Of a DNA stretch of 64,000 bases, positions 53,801 through 64,000 are shown piece after piece. The notes beneath the pieces are model-generated. The model did not search any database and was not told the DNA's origin. It was given only the letters and a program-made list of their open reading frames with translations. How positions within the stretch are numbered: the first letter of the stretch is position 1; each line of letters begins with the position of its first letter. The position numbers and the translations under genes were made by a program. The DNA comes from Apus apus (lineage: Eukaryota; Chordata; Aves; Apodiformes; Apodidae): assembly GCF_020740795.1 (NCBI RefSeq), contig NC_067294.1:18419001-18483000 (forward strand), written 5' to 3'.

Positions 53801-56800
53801 AGGATGGTGGGGAAATCCTTTTCCTAAGGGAATGGGGCGAGGGGAGGCAATCCCGGTCCTCCTGCAGGACCTGAGCTTTTGTGCCTCTCTGGCTGCCCTC
53901 AGGGAACTCAAAATGAGGAGAAAAGAGCATTTACCTACAAATGATGTAGTGGAGACACCAGGCAAACTCCACAGCTGCTCCTGTCCCAGCCTTCAGGCCC
54001 GAGCAAACCAGTCGAAGCATGTGCTGGGGGAGAACAGAGTCCAGAACCAAGCTGGGGCAGAATGGCAGTTAGTGGAGACACAGGACAGAGGACAAGCAGG
54101 ACAGACAACTGAGAGGGGGACACTAGCCCTGGCCACCAAGCAGGGAGCTGCCCTCCCCAGCACTGGGGCCACATGCTCCAAAAACACACTCAGAAGAGAC
54201 TCTGGCACCATTAAAGCCCAGCACAAGCTCTCCCTGTCCCTGGGGACCCTGAGGACACTTTGGCTGGGGTCATATTTTTGGCACTGGGGTCTGTCAAGCT
54301 GATCTTTTCCTTGGCAGGAGGAATACAGCCTGAATTTCCCTGGGAGCCTGCCCTGGCCTTTACTGAAATACCAGAGCTGTCTGCTCGGATGAGGCTGAGG
54401 GAAAAGAGTCAGGCCTTGTGCTCTGATCTGCAACAAAACCCCCACAGCTCTGGTGGGATCCTGCTCTGAACCATTAATGTCACTAGGGTGGGAAAAGTGT
54501 CATTGCCCCAGGGCCCCACCTGACTGGGGGTTAAGAGGCTGGTACTCACGGAATGATCTCTGTGGGAGCTTCCTTGGCTTGGAGGAGCTGCGAGAGGGCG
54601 TAGCCCAGACCTTCCAGCACAGCCTCGTGTGGGGACTGCAATCAAACAGAACCCAGCTGATCCCATGTGGCAGACCCCAGGGGTGCTGGGGAGAGGCACC
54701 AAGCAGTGGAGTGGCAGTCCTGCCATGCCTGGGGCACAGCAGGGACCCGGAGTGACAGAGCAAGCTGTGACCACCCCAAAGCTGAGCTGTCCTCCCTGCC
54801 CAGGCTGCCCGAGGCTGCAGCTGCAGGGGCTGAGGGGCACAAACACAGCAGCAGGGCTGCTCTGGGCAAGCAAAGCTGCCATGACAGCCCTGCCCACTGA
54901 GCTGGCCTCCTCTGCCTGCTGCACAGCAGGGAGAAGCCTGCAGCTCCCTGTGTTATGGATGGTTTATCACACGTCAGAGATTCAGCTGGAGAAGGGCACA
55001 GGGTGCTGACCTGAGCCCTGAAGAAGGAGTGTGGGACAACCCATGAGAGCCTCACCCCGAGCAGGGCCAGCCCTCTGTGGAGGGGGCTGCCTGTGGCCAC
55101 AGCTGGAGGGAGGGCTGGTGACTCGAGTGTCAGCCAGTGTCCAGAGGGCATAGGAAAAGGTATCCTTTGGGGCAGGGCAGGGGAAGAGCCTGGCTGAGCC
55201 ATTTCACCCACCTGGATGCAGGATGCCAGAACTGGAACGATGCCCTGAGGCAGAAGCTGCTTCCTCACAGCTTCACTTTCCACCACCAGGTTTCCCAGTG
55301 TGTACAAACACAGCTCCTGAAAAATGCCAGAGAACAGGTCACCTCCACTGCACTCCCCAGCAGAACCTGAAGCCCTTGGGCAGCCAGGAGGCCCCTGGAA
55401 CCTGCTTCCCCAGAAGCTGTCTTCAGAAGGGTAAACACAGATGGAAACTGCTGGACTCCCCAGCCACCCCATTCCCAGCTGCATCAGCTTCAATTTATCC
55501 TTTTTCTGTCTCCAGCTGGGAACAGATCACTTTTACTATGGAGGTTTTTCAGGCTTGTACTTATTGCTGTGACACTGCCCTCTAATCCCACAGTGATCTC
55601 CTGGAGGCTGCCCCTGTGCTGCATCAAAATGTGACCACCACCTTGGGGTTGCTCCTTGTCTTGTCCCTTAGCTCTGACCCCACCTGCTCCTCGAAGGAGC
55701 TCTGGCAGCTGGGAAACAGGCTGGAGCCCTCAGCCTGCAGTCCCTGCTTCCCCAGACAGGGCCTGGAGCTGGAGAGGAGGAACCCGTTGCAAATGGGGCA
55801 TCCTGGGCTGTGGCAGGAGGACTTGGCTGGCCCGGATGAGGCTTGGGAGCATTTGAGAGCAGCCTGCAGCTACCTGGAAGGAGGTGCAAACACAATGGAA
55901 CTGAACTCCTCTTGGTGTTGGCATGGGGGCCTCCATATTTCCAAGATTTGGCCAGGCTGTCCTGGGCTAGCACCAGGGACAGTCCTGCTCCCACAGAAAG
56001 GTTGGACTAGAGACTTCCTGAGGGTCCCTTCCCACCAGCACTCCTACATGAGCCATGGTAGGCTAAGGCTGGCCAGAACAGGTCAACACCCAACCCCTCC
56101 CAAAGGATTATCAGGCTCCAGAGCCCTGGCAAACACAAGCACGGATCTTACTGTGAACTCAACGCTGTGTCCCGAGAGGTAGGTGAGCAGGTAGGAGGTC
56201 ACTGGCAGACACGCCTCAGCCACAGCAGGGTCACTGGAGTGGGACAGCTCGTGGAGGCCCCGGGCTGCCTCCATCTGCACGTCAGCCTGGCTGCTGGTGA
56301 AGAGCCCGACCAGCGTCCGGATGCTGCCCTCCAGCCTGGTGGGACCCAAAGGTGCCGTCACCTCCCGCCTCCCCCCCCCTCGGCCGCACAGCAGCTCCCC
56401 CACGCAAGGACTGGGACAAAGGGCCACTCTGCCCATGCCCCTGGTAAGAGCCCAGCGGTGCCAAACCTGGGACTGACCTGACAAACTTCTGCTGAGTCTC
56501 CCTGTTCTGCAGAGCCCAGCGGAGGCGGCGGAGCGAGCCTCTCCTGTCCTCTGAACCCCTCTGCACCCCCCTGAGCAGCTCAAGAATCTATCAGAAAATT
56601 AAAAGGTGGATTAATTTCAAGCAGTATCAGGTTTCACCCCATTCATCCGGGAGGCAAAGAAACCCAGGGCACAAAGACGGTCCCTGTGTCCGGTAGTGAC
56701 TCGGAGAACACCCCCAAACCCGTCTCCACCCAGGCTCCTCCATGTTCCTAGAGGCTGGGGAGGAGCCCAGGGGCCCTGGAAAACGCCACACGCCTCACCT

Positions 56801-57375
56801 CACCCTCCGGGAGAGGGCCTGGCACGGTCCGAGCTCCATCCCGTCCGCCCTCCTCCGCGTCCTCCCGCAGGAGCCTCTTGCTGACCAGCTGCTCCTGCCG
56901 CCGCGCCCTCCTGAGAGCTGCCGTCACATCCCGTCACCGCCCGCCCGGGCTGCCCATCCCGCCGGAGGGTTCTTGGAGCGGGGAGGATCGCCCCGTTGCT
57001 CCGGGAGGGACCCGGGGGGGCGGGCAGGGCCGGGGCGGCGGCACCGCAGGCAGCCGAGGGAGGGGGAGGCGCTGCGGCCTCCGGGCAGAACAAGCCCGGG
57101 GGTTTATGTGTCTATGAAAGGGCTGGGAGCGGCTTCCCCGAGCGGCCAGGGGCGCGGCGGGGCCGCTGCCCACGGGGGTCGAGCCGCTGCCCACGGGGGT
57201 CCCGCCGCTGCCCACGGGGGTCCCGCCGCTGCCCCGGGACCCGCCACCCCGCCCGGCCTCATCCCGCCCCGGCCCCGGCCCCGCACGGACCTGCCTCCCG
57301 CTCCCGCCGCCGCGCCCGCAGCTCCTCCGCCCCGCAGCCGCTGGGCCCGGCCCCGCGACGCCGCCGGCCCCACAT
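50831..57375 (-). CDS. TMCO6: TMCO6, armadillo-like repeat protein
   Basis: TMCO6 is a poorly characterised protein with importin-alpha-like armadillo repeats. Exons in transcript order: 57291-57375, 56799-56917, 56478-56587, 56152-56335, 55212-55316, 54550-54635, 53935-54051, 53210-53321, 52947-53121, 52134-52228, 51434-51601, 50831-51031. They give 518 residues; human has 493. The start is MWGRRRRGAG. An arginine-rich helical N-terminus follows (AEELRARRREREAALRRARR), resembling an importin-beta-binding segment. Helical repeats include RTLVGLFTSSQADVQMEAAR, ELCLYTLGNLVVESEAVRKQ and VCPVLRCLGNLLVEETGSEG. The C-terminus has a Pro-rich extension (DTPPPFPPPAL) not in the human protein as I recall it. 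The first donor is GTCCGT, and the end of exon 2 has tandem GTGAG choices; I chose the one that keeps phase. Confidence 0.93.
52330..52860 (+). repeat. CR1 LINE 3' fragment (TMCO6 intron 9, antisense to the gene)
   Basis: This CR1 is very close in sequence to those at 290-822 and 47535-48070, including the tail GGTCCCTTCCACCCCAAACC and GTCTGGGATTCCATGA. It shares the subfamily but lacks the GGTTGGTTGGGG variant of the duplicated pair. Confidence 0.87.
55990..56060 (+). repeat. Possible CR1 tail (TMCO6 intron 4)
   Basis: GGTTGGACTAGAGACTTCCTGAGGGTCCCTTCC resembles the CR1 3' end, but the flanks are not clearly CR1. Confidence 0.45.
57160..57245. repeat. 21-bp tandem repeat in TMCO6 intron 1
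   Basis: About four units of GCCGCTGCCCACGGGGGTCCC, the last one degraded, lie just downstream of the first exon's donor. Confidence 0.9.
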
Positions 57376-57399
57376 GGCGGCGGGAGGAGGCGGAGACCG

Positions 57400-57480
57400 C
57401 GCCGGGGCGGGAGGAGCCGGGACGGGGCGGGCAGAACCGGGGCGGGAGGAGCCGGGACGGGGGGGGCAGGACCGGGCCGG
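57400..57480. promoter_or_regulatory. TMCO6 promoter island with duplicated GC-box unit
   Basis: Directly upstream of the TMCO6 start, a unit of about 35 bp containing GGGGCGGGAGGAGCCGGGAC occurs twice. Each copy carries Sp1-type GGGCGG cores. The CpG island extends from about 56840 to 57720. Use as a promoter is inferred. Confidence 0.65.
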
Positions 57481-57884
57481 GCCGCACCGCCGAGGCTCCG
57501 GGCGCCGCTGCCGGGGCGCTGGGCAGCCCCGCGAAGGGAGGGCCGGGGCCCGCCGTGCCCCCCGGGGCCCGCCCGCAGCCGGCCCGGGGCCGGGGCAGCC
57601 CTGCCGGGGCCGGGTGAACCTGCCCGGTGCGGCCGCGGCTGCGGGGCGGGTGCGGGGGGACACGGGGGGGCAGCCGGGGCGGCTTTCGGAAGGGCGAGTC
57701 CCGCCCGACGTGCCTTGTGGCCCTTCCAGCCGGGGGCTGCATCAGCGGGGGGGACATTTACCTGCAGCGCCTCCGGCACAGCCCCCGCCGCGACCTTCTC
57801 TCTGGAAATACACGGATCTGGTGGGTGGATCAGGAATTAACCGGCTGGATGGGCAGGTCCGGGGGGCTCAGCGCCCAGGTGGGG

Positions 57885-58340
57885 GTGGGTGAGAAGTGCT
57901 GTCCCTCAGGGGTCTGTACCGGGTCAGTGCTGTTCCAGAAATCAACATCAAGCATGTGACAGCGGCACGGAGGGCACCCTCAGCAGCCTCGCAGATGCCA
58001 CCAGGCTGGCTGGTGCGGCCAATGTGTCAGGAGGAGGGGATGTCACTCCGGGGGACCTGGGCAAGCTGGGGAAGTGAGTCCGAGGGAACGTCGTGAGGTT
58101 CAACAAGGTCTAGTGCAAGGTCCTGCACCTGGGTCGGGGCCACCCTCACGATGAGTACAGGCTGGGGGGTGACGTGGTAGAGCAGCCCTGCAGAAACAGA
58201 CCTGGGGGGCTCTGCTGGATGGAAAGATGGACATGAGCCCTCCTGGGCTGCATCAAAAGAAGCATGGCCAGCAGACTGAGGAGGGTGATTCTGCTGAAGG
58301 AAAGGCAGCAAAGTGGTGCAGGGCTCCACCTGAGATGCCA
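57885..58340 (+). repeat. Old CR1 LINE ORF2 fragment
   Basis: Decayed CR1 reverse-transcriptase end: GTGCTGTCCCTCAGGGGTCT, then AGGTTCAACAAGGTCTAGTG and GGTCCTGCACCTGGGTCGGG, the usual CR1 order. Many substitutions mark it as old. Confidence 0.8.
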
Positions 58341-59549
58341 GGGGCAAGGCCATGAGCTGCAGTAGATATAATGTCCCACAAATGCCCAAAAGGAGACCTT
58401 CCCTCCACCCATCCCAGCAGCGGGGTGCCAGAGTGCAGCTCCTGGCCCAGCTGTTGTCACACGGATGGTCTCTCTCTAATGCTGCATTAACTACAAAAAA
58501 ATGGGATTTGCACCTTCTAGCCCTGCAGTTTCTTTGCCTTTCTGAAACACTTTTTGAAATCCAACACAGGCAAAGAAATCCCTGGGGAAGGAAAAAATCT
58601 CTGACAGATCTTTCCAAATGCTTGGTGGTCTCTGCTTGCTGGTGGAGAGCATGAACATCTTGGTGTGGGCACCAGCAGCAGCTGCCAGGGGAGCACAGGG
58701 CGAGGGATGTGACTTGGCCAAGCCCAGCAGCCAGGTTGCCAAAGAAGCCAAGTTGGGTGAAGAGGTGCCAAGAAGCGCTGGGATGTGCACATAGTGGATG
58801 GGAACTCGTTCCATCCCCATCCTAGGTGGGACACAGGTGTCTGGGGATGGTCTGGGCACCAGGTATGACAGTCCCCTCCTCTTCTGCACTGCACGGTGCT
58901 CAGCACCCACTGGGCTCTGAGGCACAGCAAGCCCAGAGCATCTCGAAGCAAAGGTGCGTTTGGGCTGGTCCTGAGAGTGTGTTTAGAGACACCCTGACCA
59001 CACTCTGCCCTCATCCTGCCTAGGAGAGTGAGCAGCACTCCCAGTTCAACCAAAACCCTCCCCAGCCTGCAGCCACGGGCAGCTGCAAAATCCTCCTGCT
59101 GCAGGGAAGTGAAGCAGAAGTGACTCGGGTGGTTGCTGCGTGGTTCCCTTGGCACAGCCCGTCCTGCTCAGGAGGTCGGGCGGTGGGAGCGAGGACAGCG
59201 CCCGGAGCCTGCCTCTGGGTGCCCCCAGCGCCTGCTCCTTACTGCGGGGCTGCAGATGCACCCGCAGCAGCTGGAAAACACCTGCAGGAGCTCAGGTCTC
59301 ACCTGGCTGGAGGCAGGAGAGCCCCGGGAGCAGGAAAGAGCCGAGAACTTGCAGAGCTTTTGGCACCCGAGGCCGGGATTTGGCAGCAGGTAGAGGAAGG
59401 AGCTGCAGGGCAAGGAAATATTTCAGGGTGAGCTGGCCGCTGAGTCACCGGGCAGCTCCAGCACTGCTTCGTGCTGCCCACTCCGTGAGGGGAACTCGGC
59501 AGGTGCTGGACGACAGCTTCCCCCCACCCCCGGCTGGTGCAGCCCCAGG
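58341..59549. promoter_or_regulatory. TMCO6-CD14 spacer with candidate myeloid sites
   Basis: I see no gene here. Near the CD14 start there is a PU.1/ETS-type AGAGGAAG at 59392-59399 and an AP-1 type TGAGTCA at 59441-59447. Such sites are common in myeloid promoters but also arise by chance. No TATA box is evident. A 212-residue minus-strand open frame at 58517-59155 lacks any recognisable family and splice context. Confidence 0.45.
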
Positions 59550-62097
59550 ATGGCACCCAGAAGGTAGGGAGAGCTCCGTGGGCGCGGGTGTTTGAGCCGA
59601 GGCCGGCAAAGGCTGTGCCTGCCGGGGGGCAGGGCAGGGGGTTGGACTGGAGACCCCAGAGACCCCGCGGCACCAGCCTGTCTGGGTGCTTGGACAGAGC
59701 TGAGTCAGCACATTCTTCTGAGCCTTTAATCTTCACCGTTTGCATTTTTGCAACCCCTTGACAGGGCTGTCCTGCCAGCTGGACAGCAGGGCTGGGCTCA
59801 GTGCTGAGAGGGCTCCATACAGACCCTCAGAAATTATTTCCTACTGTCCCCTTAGGGTGCTGGTAATGAATCAAGTTGCTGGGACAGAAAAAAGCAAAAA
59901 AATGAAGCCCGCTGTTGCAATTTCCTGCCCTGGATTACAAGGCACCATGCAGAGAAGTAAAGAGAGCTGAGGTTCTCCCATCCTGTGGTCAGGCAGATAC
60001 ATCTTCCTGTCTGTAACTCAGCATTTTTAGTTTCCCCTGATCCTTAGCATTTCCTCTTCTCTTCAGAACAGGATCCTGCAGTAGGGCAGCCCGGGCAGAA
60101 GAGCACAGAGCCTGGCCCTGCCTGGCCACCCTGCTCCTGGGGTGGGGTGAGACCAGAGCCACCAACTCCCTTGCGAGGAGCCTGTGGCTCAGGTGGAGCT
60201 CTCGGGTGTTTCATAGAATCATAGAATCACAGAATCATCCTGGTTGGAAGGGACCTTGAGGATCATCAAGTCCAACCACAACCTGAATCCCCCTACTATA
60301 ACCTGATTTACCCACTCAGTGCTTAAATCATGTCACTAAGCACCACATCTACATTTCTTTTAAACACTTCCAGGGATGGTGACTCCACCACCTCCCTGGG
60401 CAGCCTGTTCCACTGCCCAACCACTCCTTCAGTAAAGAAATTCTTTCTAATATCCAGCCTAAACCTCTCCTGGTGCAGCTTCAGGCCATTTCCTCTGGTC
60501 CTGGTCATTATTCACTGGTTGTTTGAGCTGTGCCTGAGTCACAGCTGCAGAGCCAGGGTGCTGGCAGGGGGTGCTGGGCCAGGGCAAAGGGCAGTTGGGC
60601 AGGGGGGATGGGGGCAGCGCTGTGTCCTGAGGGGTGGCCCCTGGGGCTGGACCTGTCCAAGCCAGCCCTCCAGTCACCGGGATCTGGACGGTTCCCGCAG
60701 CTGCCACCAGGGAGCTGCCTTTCAGCGCTGCTCTCCTCGTTTCTAGGTTGCTGGCCGGGAGTGTGGCTGTTCTCTTGCTGGGGCTGTTGGAAGTGGAAGG
60801 CAGGTGTTTCTTCAATCGCACCGAGGAGCACTGTGTGTGCTACAACCTGACCCAGGAAACTGTAGGCAGCATCATCCAGTGCCTCCCAGCCTCTGTCGTG
60901 GAATTCCGGGGGGGAGAGCTGGAGAGATACGTAGCCTTCCCCATCACTGGCCTGGATTCTTCCACCATTGAAACGCTGGGCTCCCTTGTCATCAGGAAAA
61001 TAGTTTTTGCTGATCTCCTCGTGCCTGAGATACTCCTCGCTCGAGTCCTGAGGTTCTTCTCCTACACCCAAGTGCAGGAGCTGGAGTTTGAGAACTGCAT
61101 TTTCAAGGGCAGAGGCAACTGGGATGACATGGCCGGCCAGGGCTTGCCCATATTGTCCCTGCACTTCCACAATGTGACAGCTGCCCCGCTGACGGGCCGC
61201 CAGCAGGACTTCTCCAGTCTGAGCAGCTGGCTGGAGACCCTGCAGGAGCTGGCTGTCACTGGGTGCCACCTCACCAGCCTGCCCTGTGCCATCGGGAGGG
61301 AGTTCAGAGCCCTGCGCTCCCTGGACATGGCACAAAACAGCCTTGGGGATGAGAGCCTGATGCCTGCCTTCTGCCAGGGGGCTTTCCCGCAGCTCCAGGT
61401 CCTGATTCTGCAGAGCAACAACCTGACATCCCACCACAGTGTGTGTGAAAGCGTGCAGCTGCTGCCTGAGCTCCAGCATCTAGATCTCAGCCAGAACAAG
61501 CTCGTGGCAGACCCGTCCTCCTCCTGCCAGTGGCCTGTGTCCCTCCGAATTTTCAACTTGTCCAACACTGGCTTGGATGAAGCCCTCACACCTCTGCCTC
61601 CCCGTCTAGAAGTGCTGGATATGAGCTGCAACCACCTTCGTGCCGTCGACATCTCCCTCAGCTCCCTGAAGAAGCTCTTCCTCAGCCAAAACCTGCTGCA
61701 GGCTGCCCCCTCCATCAGGAACTGCCCCGCGCTGGACACCCTGCACCTCAACAACAACTCGATTGCGGAGCTGCCGTGGGCTGAGCTGAAGCTCCTGGGG
61801 CACCTGCGGGACGTGGCTGCTGCTGGCAACCCCTGCAGCTGCTCCTGCTCCGGGGCCGGGGGGCTGCAGGCTCTGGCGGCCACGGGACGGCTTGGGCAGG
61901 GCTGGCCCGAGGGCTACAGGTGCCACTCGCCTCCGGGCTACCGGGGCTGGCTGGTGCGGGACGTGCCGGTGCTGCAGTGCAACAGCGCTGCGGTGATCGC
62001 CCCCGTCAGCATCGCCCTCGCCCTGCTCGCCCTGGCCGGGGCTGTTTGCCTGCTCAGGGCCAGACCCGGGCTCCTCCGGCGCTGCCGCGGGGGGTGA
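59550..62097 (+). CDS. CD14: CD14, LPS co-receptor with transmembrane anchor
   Basis: CD14 is a leucine-rich-repeat pattern-recognition receptor on monocytes that passes LPS to TLR4-MD2. I place exon 1 at 59550-59563 (ATG plus codons APR and two bases, donor GTAGGG). The main exon is 60747-62097; together they give 454 residues. The joined start, [17 protein letters not shown], is a good signal peptide, and mammalian CD14 likewise has an intron right after its start. The cysteine-rich N-cap [15 protein letters not shown] is followed by about ten LRRs (for example [30 protein letters not shown]) and several N-glycosylation sites. The C-terminus has a hydrophobic segment of about 22 residues (from residue 419, [17 protein letters not shown]), then [14 protein letters not shown], i.e. 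a membrane span with basic tail instead of a GPI signal. AATAAA is at 62652-62657. Confidence 0.93.
59698..59710. promoter_or_regulatory. MARE-like site in CD14 intron 1
   Basis: AGCTGAGTCAGCA matches the Maf recognition element TGCTGAGTCAGCA at 12 of 13 positions, 135 bp inside intron 1. MafB and related factors drive monocyte and macrophage genes. Function is inferred. Confidence 0.55.
60210..60518 (-). repeat. CR1 LINE 3' end (CD14 intron 1, antisense)
   Basis: It starts with the tandem CR1 terminal 8-mers (TCATAGAATCATAGAATCAC) and reads, on the minus strand, [20 protein letters not shown]. It sits between CD14 exon 1 and the main exon. Confidence 0.92.
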
Positions 62098-62899
62098 AGG
62101 GGAAGTGTGACCCGTCCCCGTGTGCCCCTTCCCACCCGCAATTCCCCCACGCGGGGCTGCGAGGCCGGGAGCTCCGCAAAGACTCACAGGACCACCAGGG
62201 GCTCCCTGGTGTCCCCACTCAGGACTCCCCCGTGGAGCAGCAGCGTCCCCAGCATTATCCCACAGCGGCTGCACCTTTGCCTGTCCAAGTTCTGGGGGAA
62301 ACCCCCTTGCCGTGCTCTGACCCGGGGCTGCACCCTCCCGGGCTGGGGTTTCTTCTGCCCAGCTCTCCCCAAGCCCCACCCTGCACCCGCTGCCCTGCCA
62401 CATCGTCTGCCCCGAGCAAGAGGAGGTCATCCCATCTGCACCCCTGCAGGTGCTCAGATGCCCCAAGCCTCACCGGGGTCTGGTTCTTCCCCCAAAAAAG
62501 CCCACCTCCCCCCCCAGCCTTGTAGCCCCCTACCCCCCATCCCCCATGGCCCCTCTGCTCCCCCTCCACGGCCCCTCAGCTGGGCCATGACCTGAGGGTG
62601 TCTGGTTTGTGAGGGTGGCTGCAGAACTGCCACTCAAAGGACAGGGAAAGGAATAAATGTGCTGATTTGGTTTGGTGGGTTTTTAGGTAGCCAGGGAAGG
62701 GCCCCAGGTGGCTCCCGTAAGAAGCTGAGAAGCTCCCCCTGCTCCAAACCCAGCCAAGGAGCCATTAGAGGGACAATAGATGCATCCCTGCCAATAACAT
62801 AGGAAAGAACAGCTATAACACCTGAGCAGAGAGGCACTTGAGGGAGAGGAGCTGAGCTGGAGAGGCAGAAGGTGCTGGTGGTTGGTGAGGAAGGAGGGG
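62098..62899 (+). other. CD14 3' UTR and downstream spacer
   Basis: The 3' UTR of about 570 bases ends after AATAAA at 62652-62657. The following 200 bp or so show no feature I can name. Confidence 0.65.
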
Positions 62900-63480
62900 A
62901 AGGAGGTGCCCGAGCAGAAGTTTCCCTGCAGCCCATGGTGAGATGGCAGCTGTGCCCCTGCACTCCTGGAGGAACGTGGTGGGACATTCCCTGGGGGCAC
63001 GAGGAGGGATTGAACTTGGCCAGTGGGCTTGGATTTTGTGGCCAGTGGGCTGGGATGGTGCAGCTGTGGAAGCCCCCGGGCAGGGGAGGTGCCTGTTCCC
63101 GAAGCCCCCGTGACTCTGCGGGCAGCGCTGGAGCAGCTCCTGGGCTGGTGGGAAGGGCTGATGGAGCAGAGGTTGGTGGAGGACTCTGCCATGGGAGGGA
63201 CCCCGTGGGGAAGCAGGGCAGGACTGTGAGGAATCCTTCTCCCTGAGGAGGAAGGAGCAGCAGGAACCACCAGCCTGTGAACTGACTCTAAACCCCATCC
63301 CCCTGTGCCTGGGGGGAAGGAGGGAGAGAAATGGGGAACAAAAGGGATTTGGGCCCAGGAAGAAGGGAAGGGTGGGGTGAGGTGTGTGAGCCCTGCTCTG
63401 GGGGTGTCTGTGTCCTGGGTGTGTTTGATTAGTGAGAAATTAAATTATACTTTTTCCCCAAGTTGAGTCTGTTTTGCCCG
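62900..63480 (-). mobile_element. Decayed LTR relic, ERVL-like, reverse orientation
   Basis: Read on the minus strand, this follows the order of strings in the LTR at 12838 (plus-strand cues CGCTGGAGCAGC, TGAACTGACT followed by a C-rich run, CCAGGAAGAAGGGAAGGGTG, GAAATTAAATT then TTCCCCAAGTTGAGTC). It is more diverged and shortened, with ends unclear. No internal viral region is attached. It is an old solo fossil. Confidence 0.55.
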
Positions 63481-64000
63481 GGACCTTAATGGGTGCAGAT
63501 CCCTCCCTGGTGAAACAGAGCCCAGGGTCCAGCCCTGGACCTGTGATGGGCTTCAGGGTCTGCTGGGAGTTTGGGGGCTCCTGCCTGTGTGTTGAGGGTG
63601 GGGGGTGGGATTGTGCCACCCGCCTGCACCCACCCTGAGCAGCTGGAGGGGAGGGATGGGGCACCCGTTGCCTCCCTGGGGCTGTTGAGGGTTAGATGGG
63701 TGCTCTGCTTGTGTCGACCCGCCTGGATCCGTGTGCACCAGGTGTCTGCATCCTGGGGAGCAGTGCTGGGCCTGGGAACGGGGAGCAGCAAGTGCCACCT
63801 AATGGATGAGGAAGGTGAAATCCCTGTGGCTCAGAATCCTGGGATTTGCTTTCCCTGAGCACACCCAGCTCTGCCCCTGGTGGAGCCCCAGGTGCTGTTT
63901 GCTCCACCTGCCGTGGTGGAGTGTGGCCTGGGGTCACGCTCACACCTGAGGGCTGTGCAGGCAGGGGCAGCCTGTGACCTCCTCTGCAGGGCAGTGGTGG
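63481..64000. other. Right-edge spacer, nothing recognised
   Basis: I see no exon, CR1 tail or RNA gene in the last 520 bp. Confidence 0.4.

Noticed and set aside
58517-59155. 212-residue minus-strand open frame upstream of CD14
   Set aside because: No family resemblance, no promoter or splice context, and the composition follows the local GC content.
60634-60746. CD14 starting at the in-frame ATG at 60634 without an intron
   Set aside because: The added residues are not a signal peptide, whereas the spliced start from 59550 is, and the CTAG acceptor at 60743-60746 is in phase. It is kept only as an alternative.

Overview
This is vertebrate nuclear DNA, almost certainly from a bird and probably a songbird. 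The genes have many short exons with GT-AG introns, GC-rich promoters and AATAAA or ATTAAA poly(A) signals. About twenty CR1 LINE fragments end in the avian CR1 tail, one of them in repeated TGATTCTA-type 8-mers, and two decayed LTRs resemble the ERVL-type solo LTRs common in passerines. The eight protein genes are the conserved block found at human 5q31.3: ZMAT2, HARS2, HARS1, DND1, WDR55, IK, NDUFA2, TMCO6 and CD14.

Layout, left to right. ZMAT2 (minus) runs off the left edge. It shares a roughly 150 bp divergent promoter with HARS2 (plus, mitochondrial histidyl-tRNA synthetase). An ERVL-type LTR fossil follows, then HARS1 (plus, cytosolic enzyme with an N-terminal WHEP-type helix pair) and DND1 (plus, germ-cell RNA-binding protein). 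Next comes a repeat-rich stretch holding a long open CR1 ORF2 fragment. WDR55 (minus) follows, with a vault RNA gene (plus) about 140 bp upstream of its start codon, and then IK (minus). IK and NDUFA2 (plus) share a divergent promoter with three evenly spaced inverted CCAAT boxes. TMCO6 (minus) converges on NDUFA2. CD14 (plus) and a second LTR relic close the window.

Most genes here are housekeeping: histidine charging in two compartments, the spliceosome (ZMAT2 and IK are both B-complex proteins), ribosome biogenesis (WDR55) and respiratory complex I (NDUFA2). DND1 is germline-specific and CD14 is an innate LPS co-receptor.

Main points of interest: (1) a vault RNA gene with A box, B box, closing stem and T-run terminator between WDR55 and IK; (2) a roughly 700 bp tract, introns included, that is almost identical between HARS2 and HARS1, pointing to recent gene conversion; (3) HARS2 placed head-to-head with ZMAT2 rather than with HARS1; (4) an inverted, nearly perfect copy of IK exon 3 and its flanks inside a ZMAT2 intron; (5) minor-spliceosome introns, one AT-AC in IK and one GT-AG in each HARS gene. 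All exon maps were made by eye from splice signals, reading frame and remembered orthologue sequences. No alignment was run.
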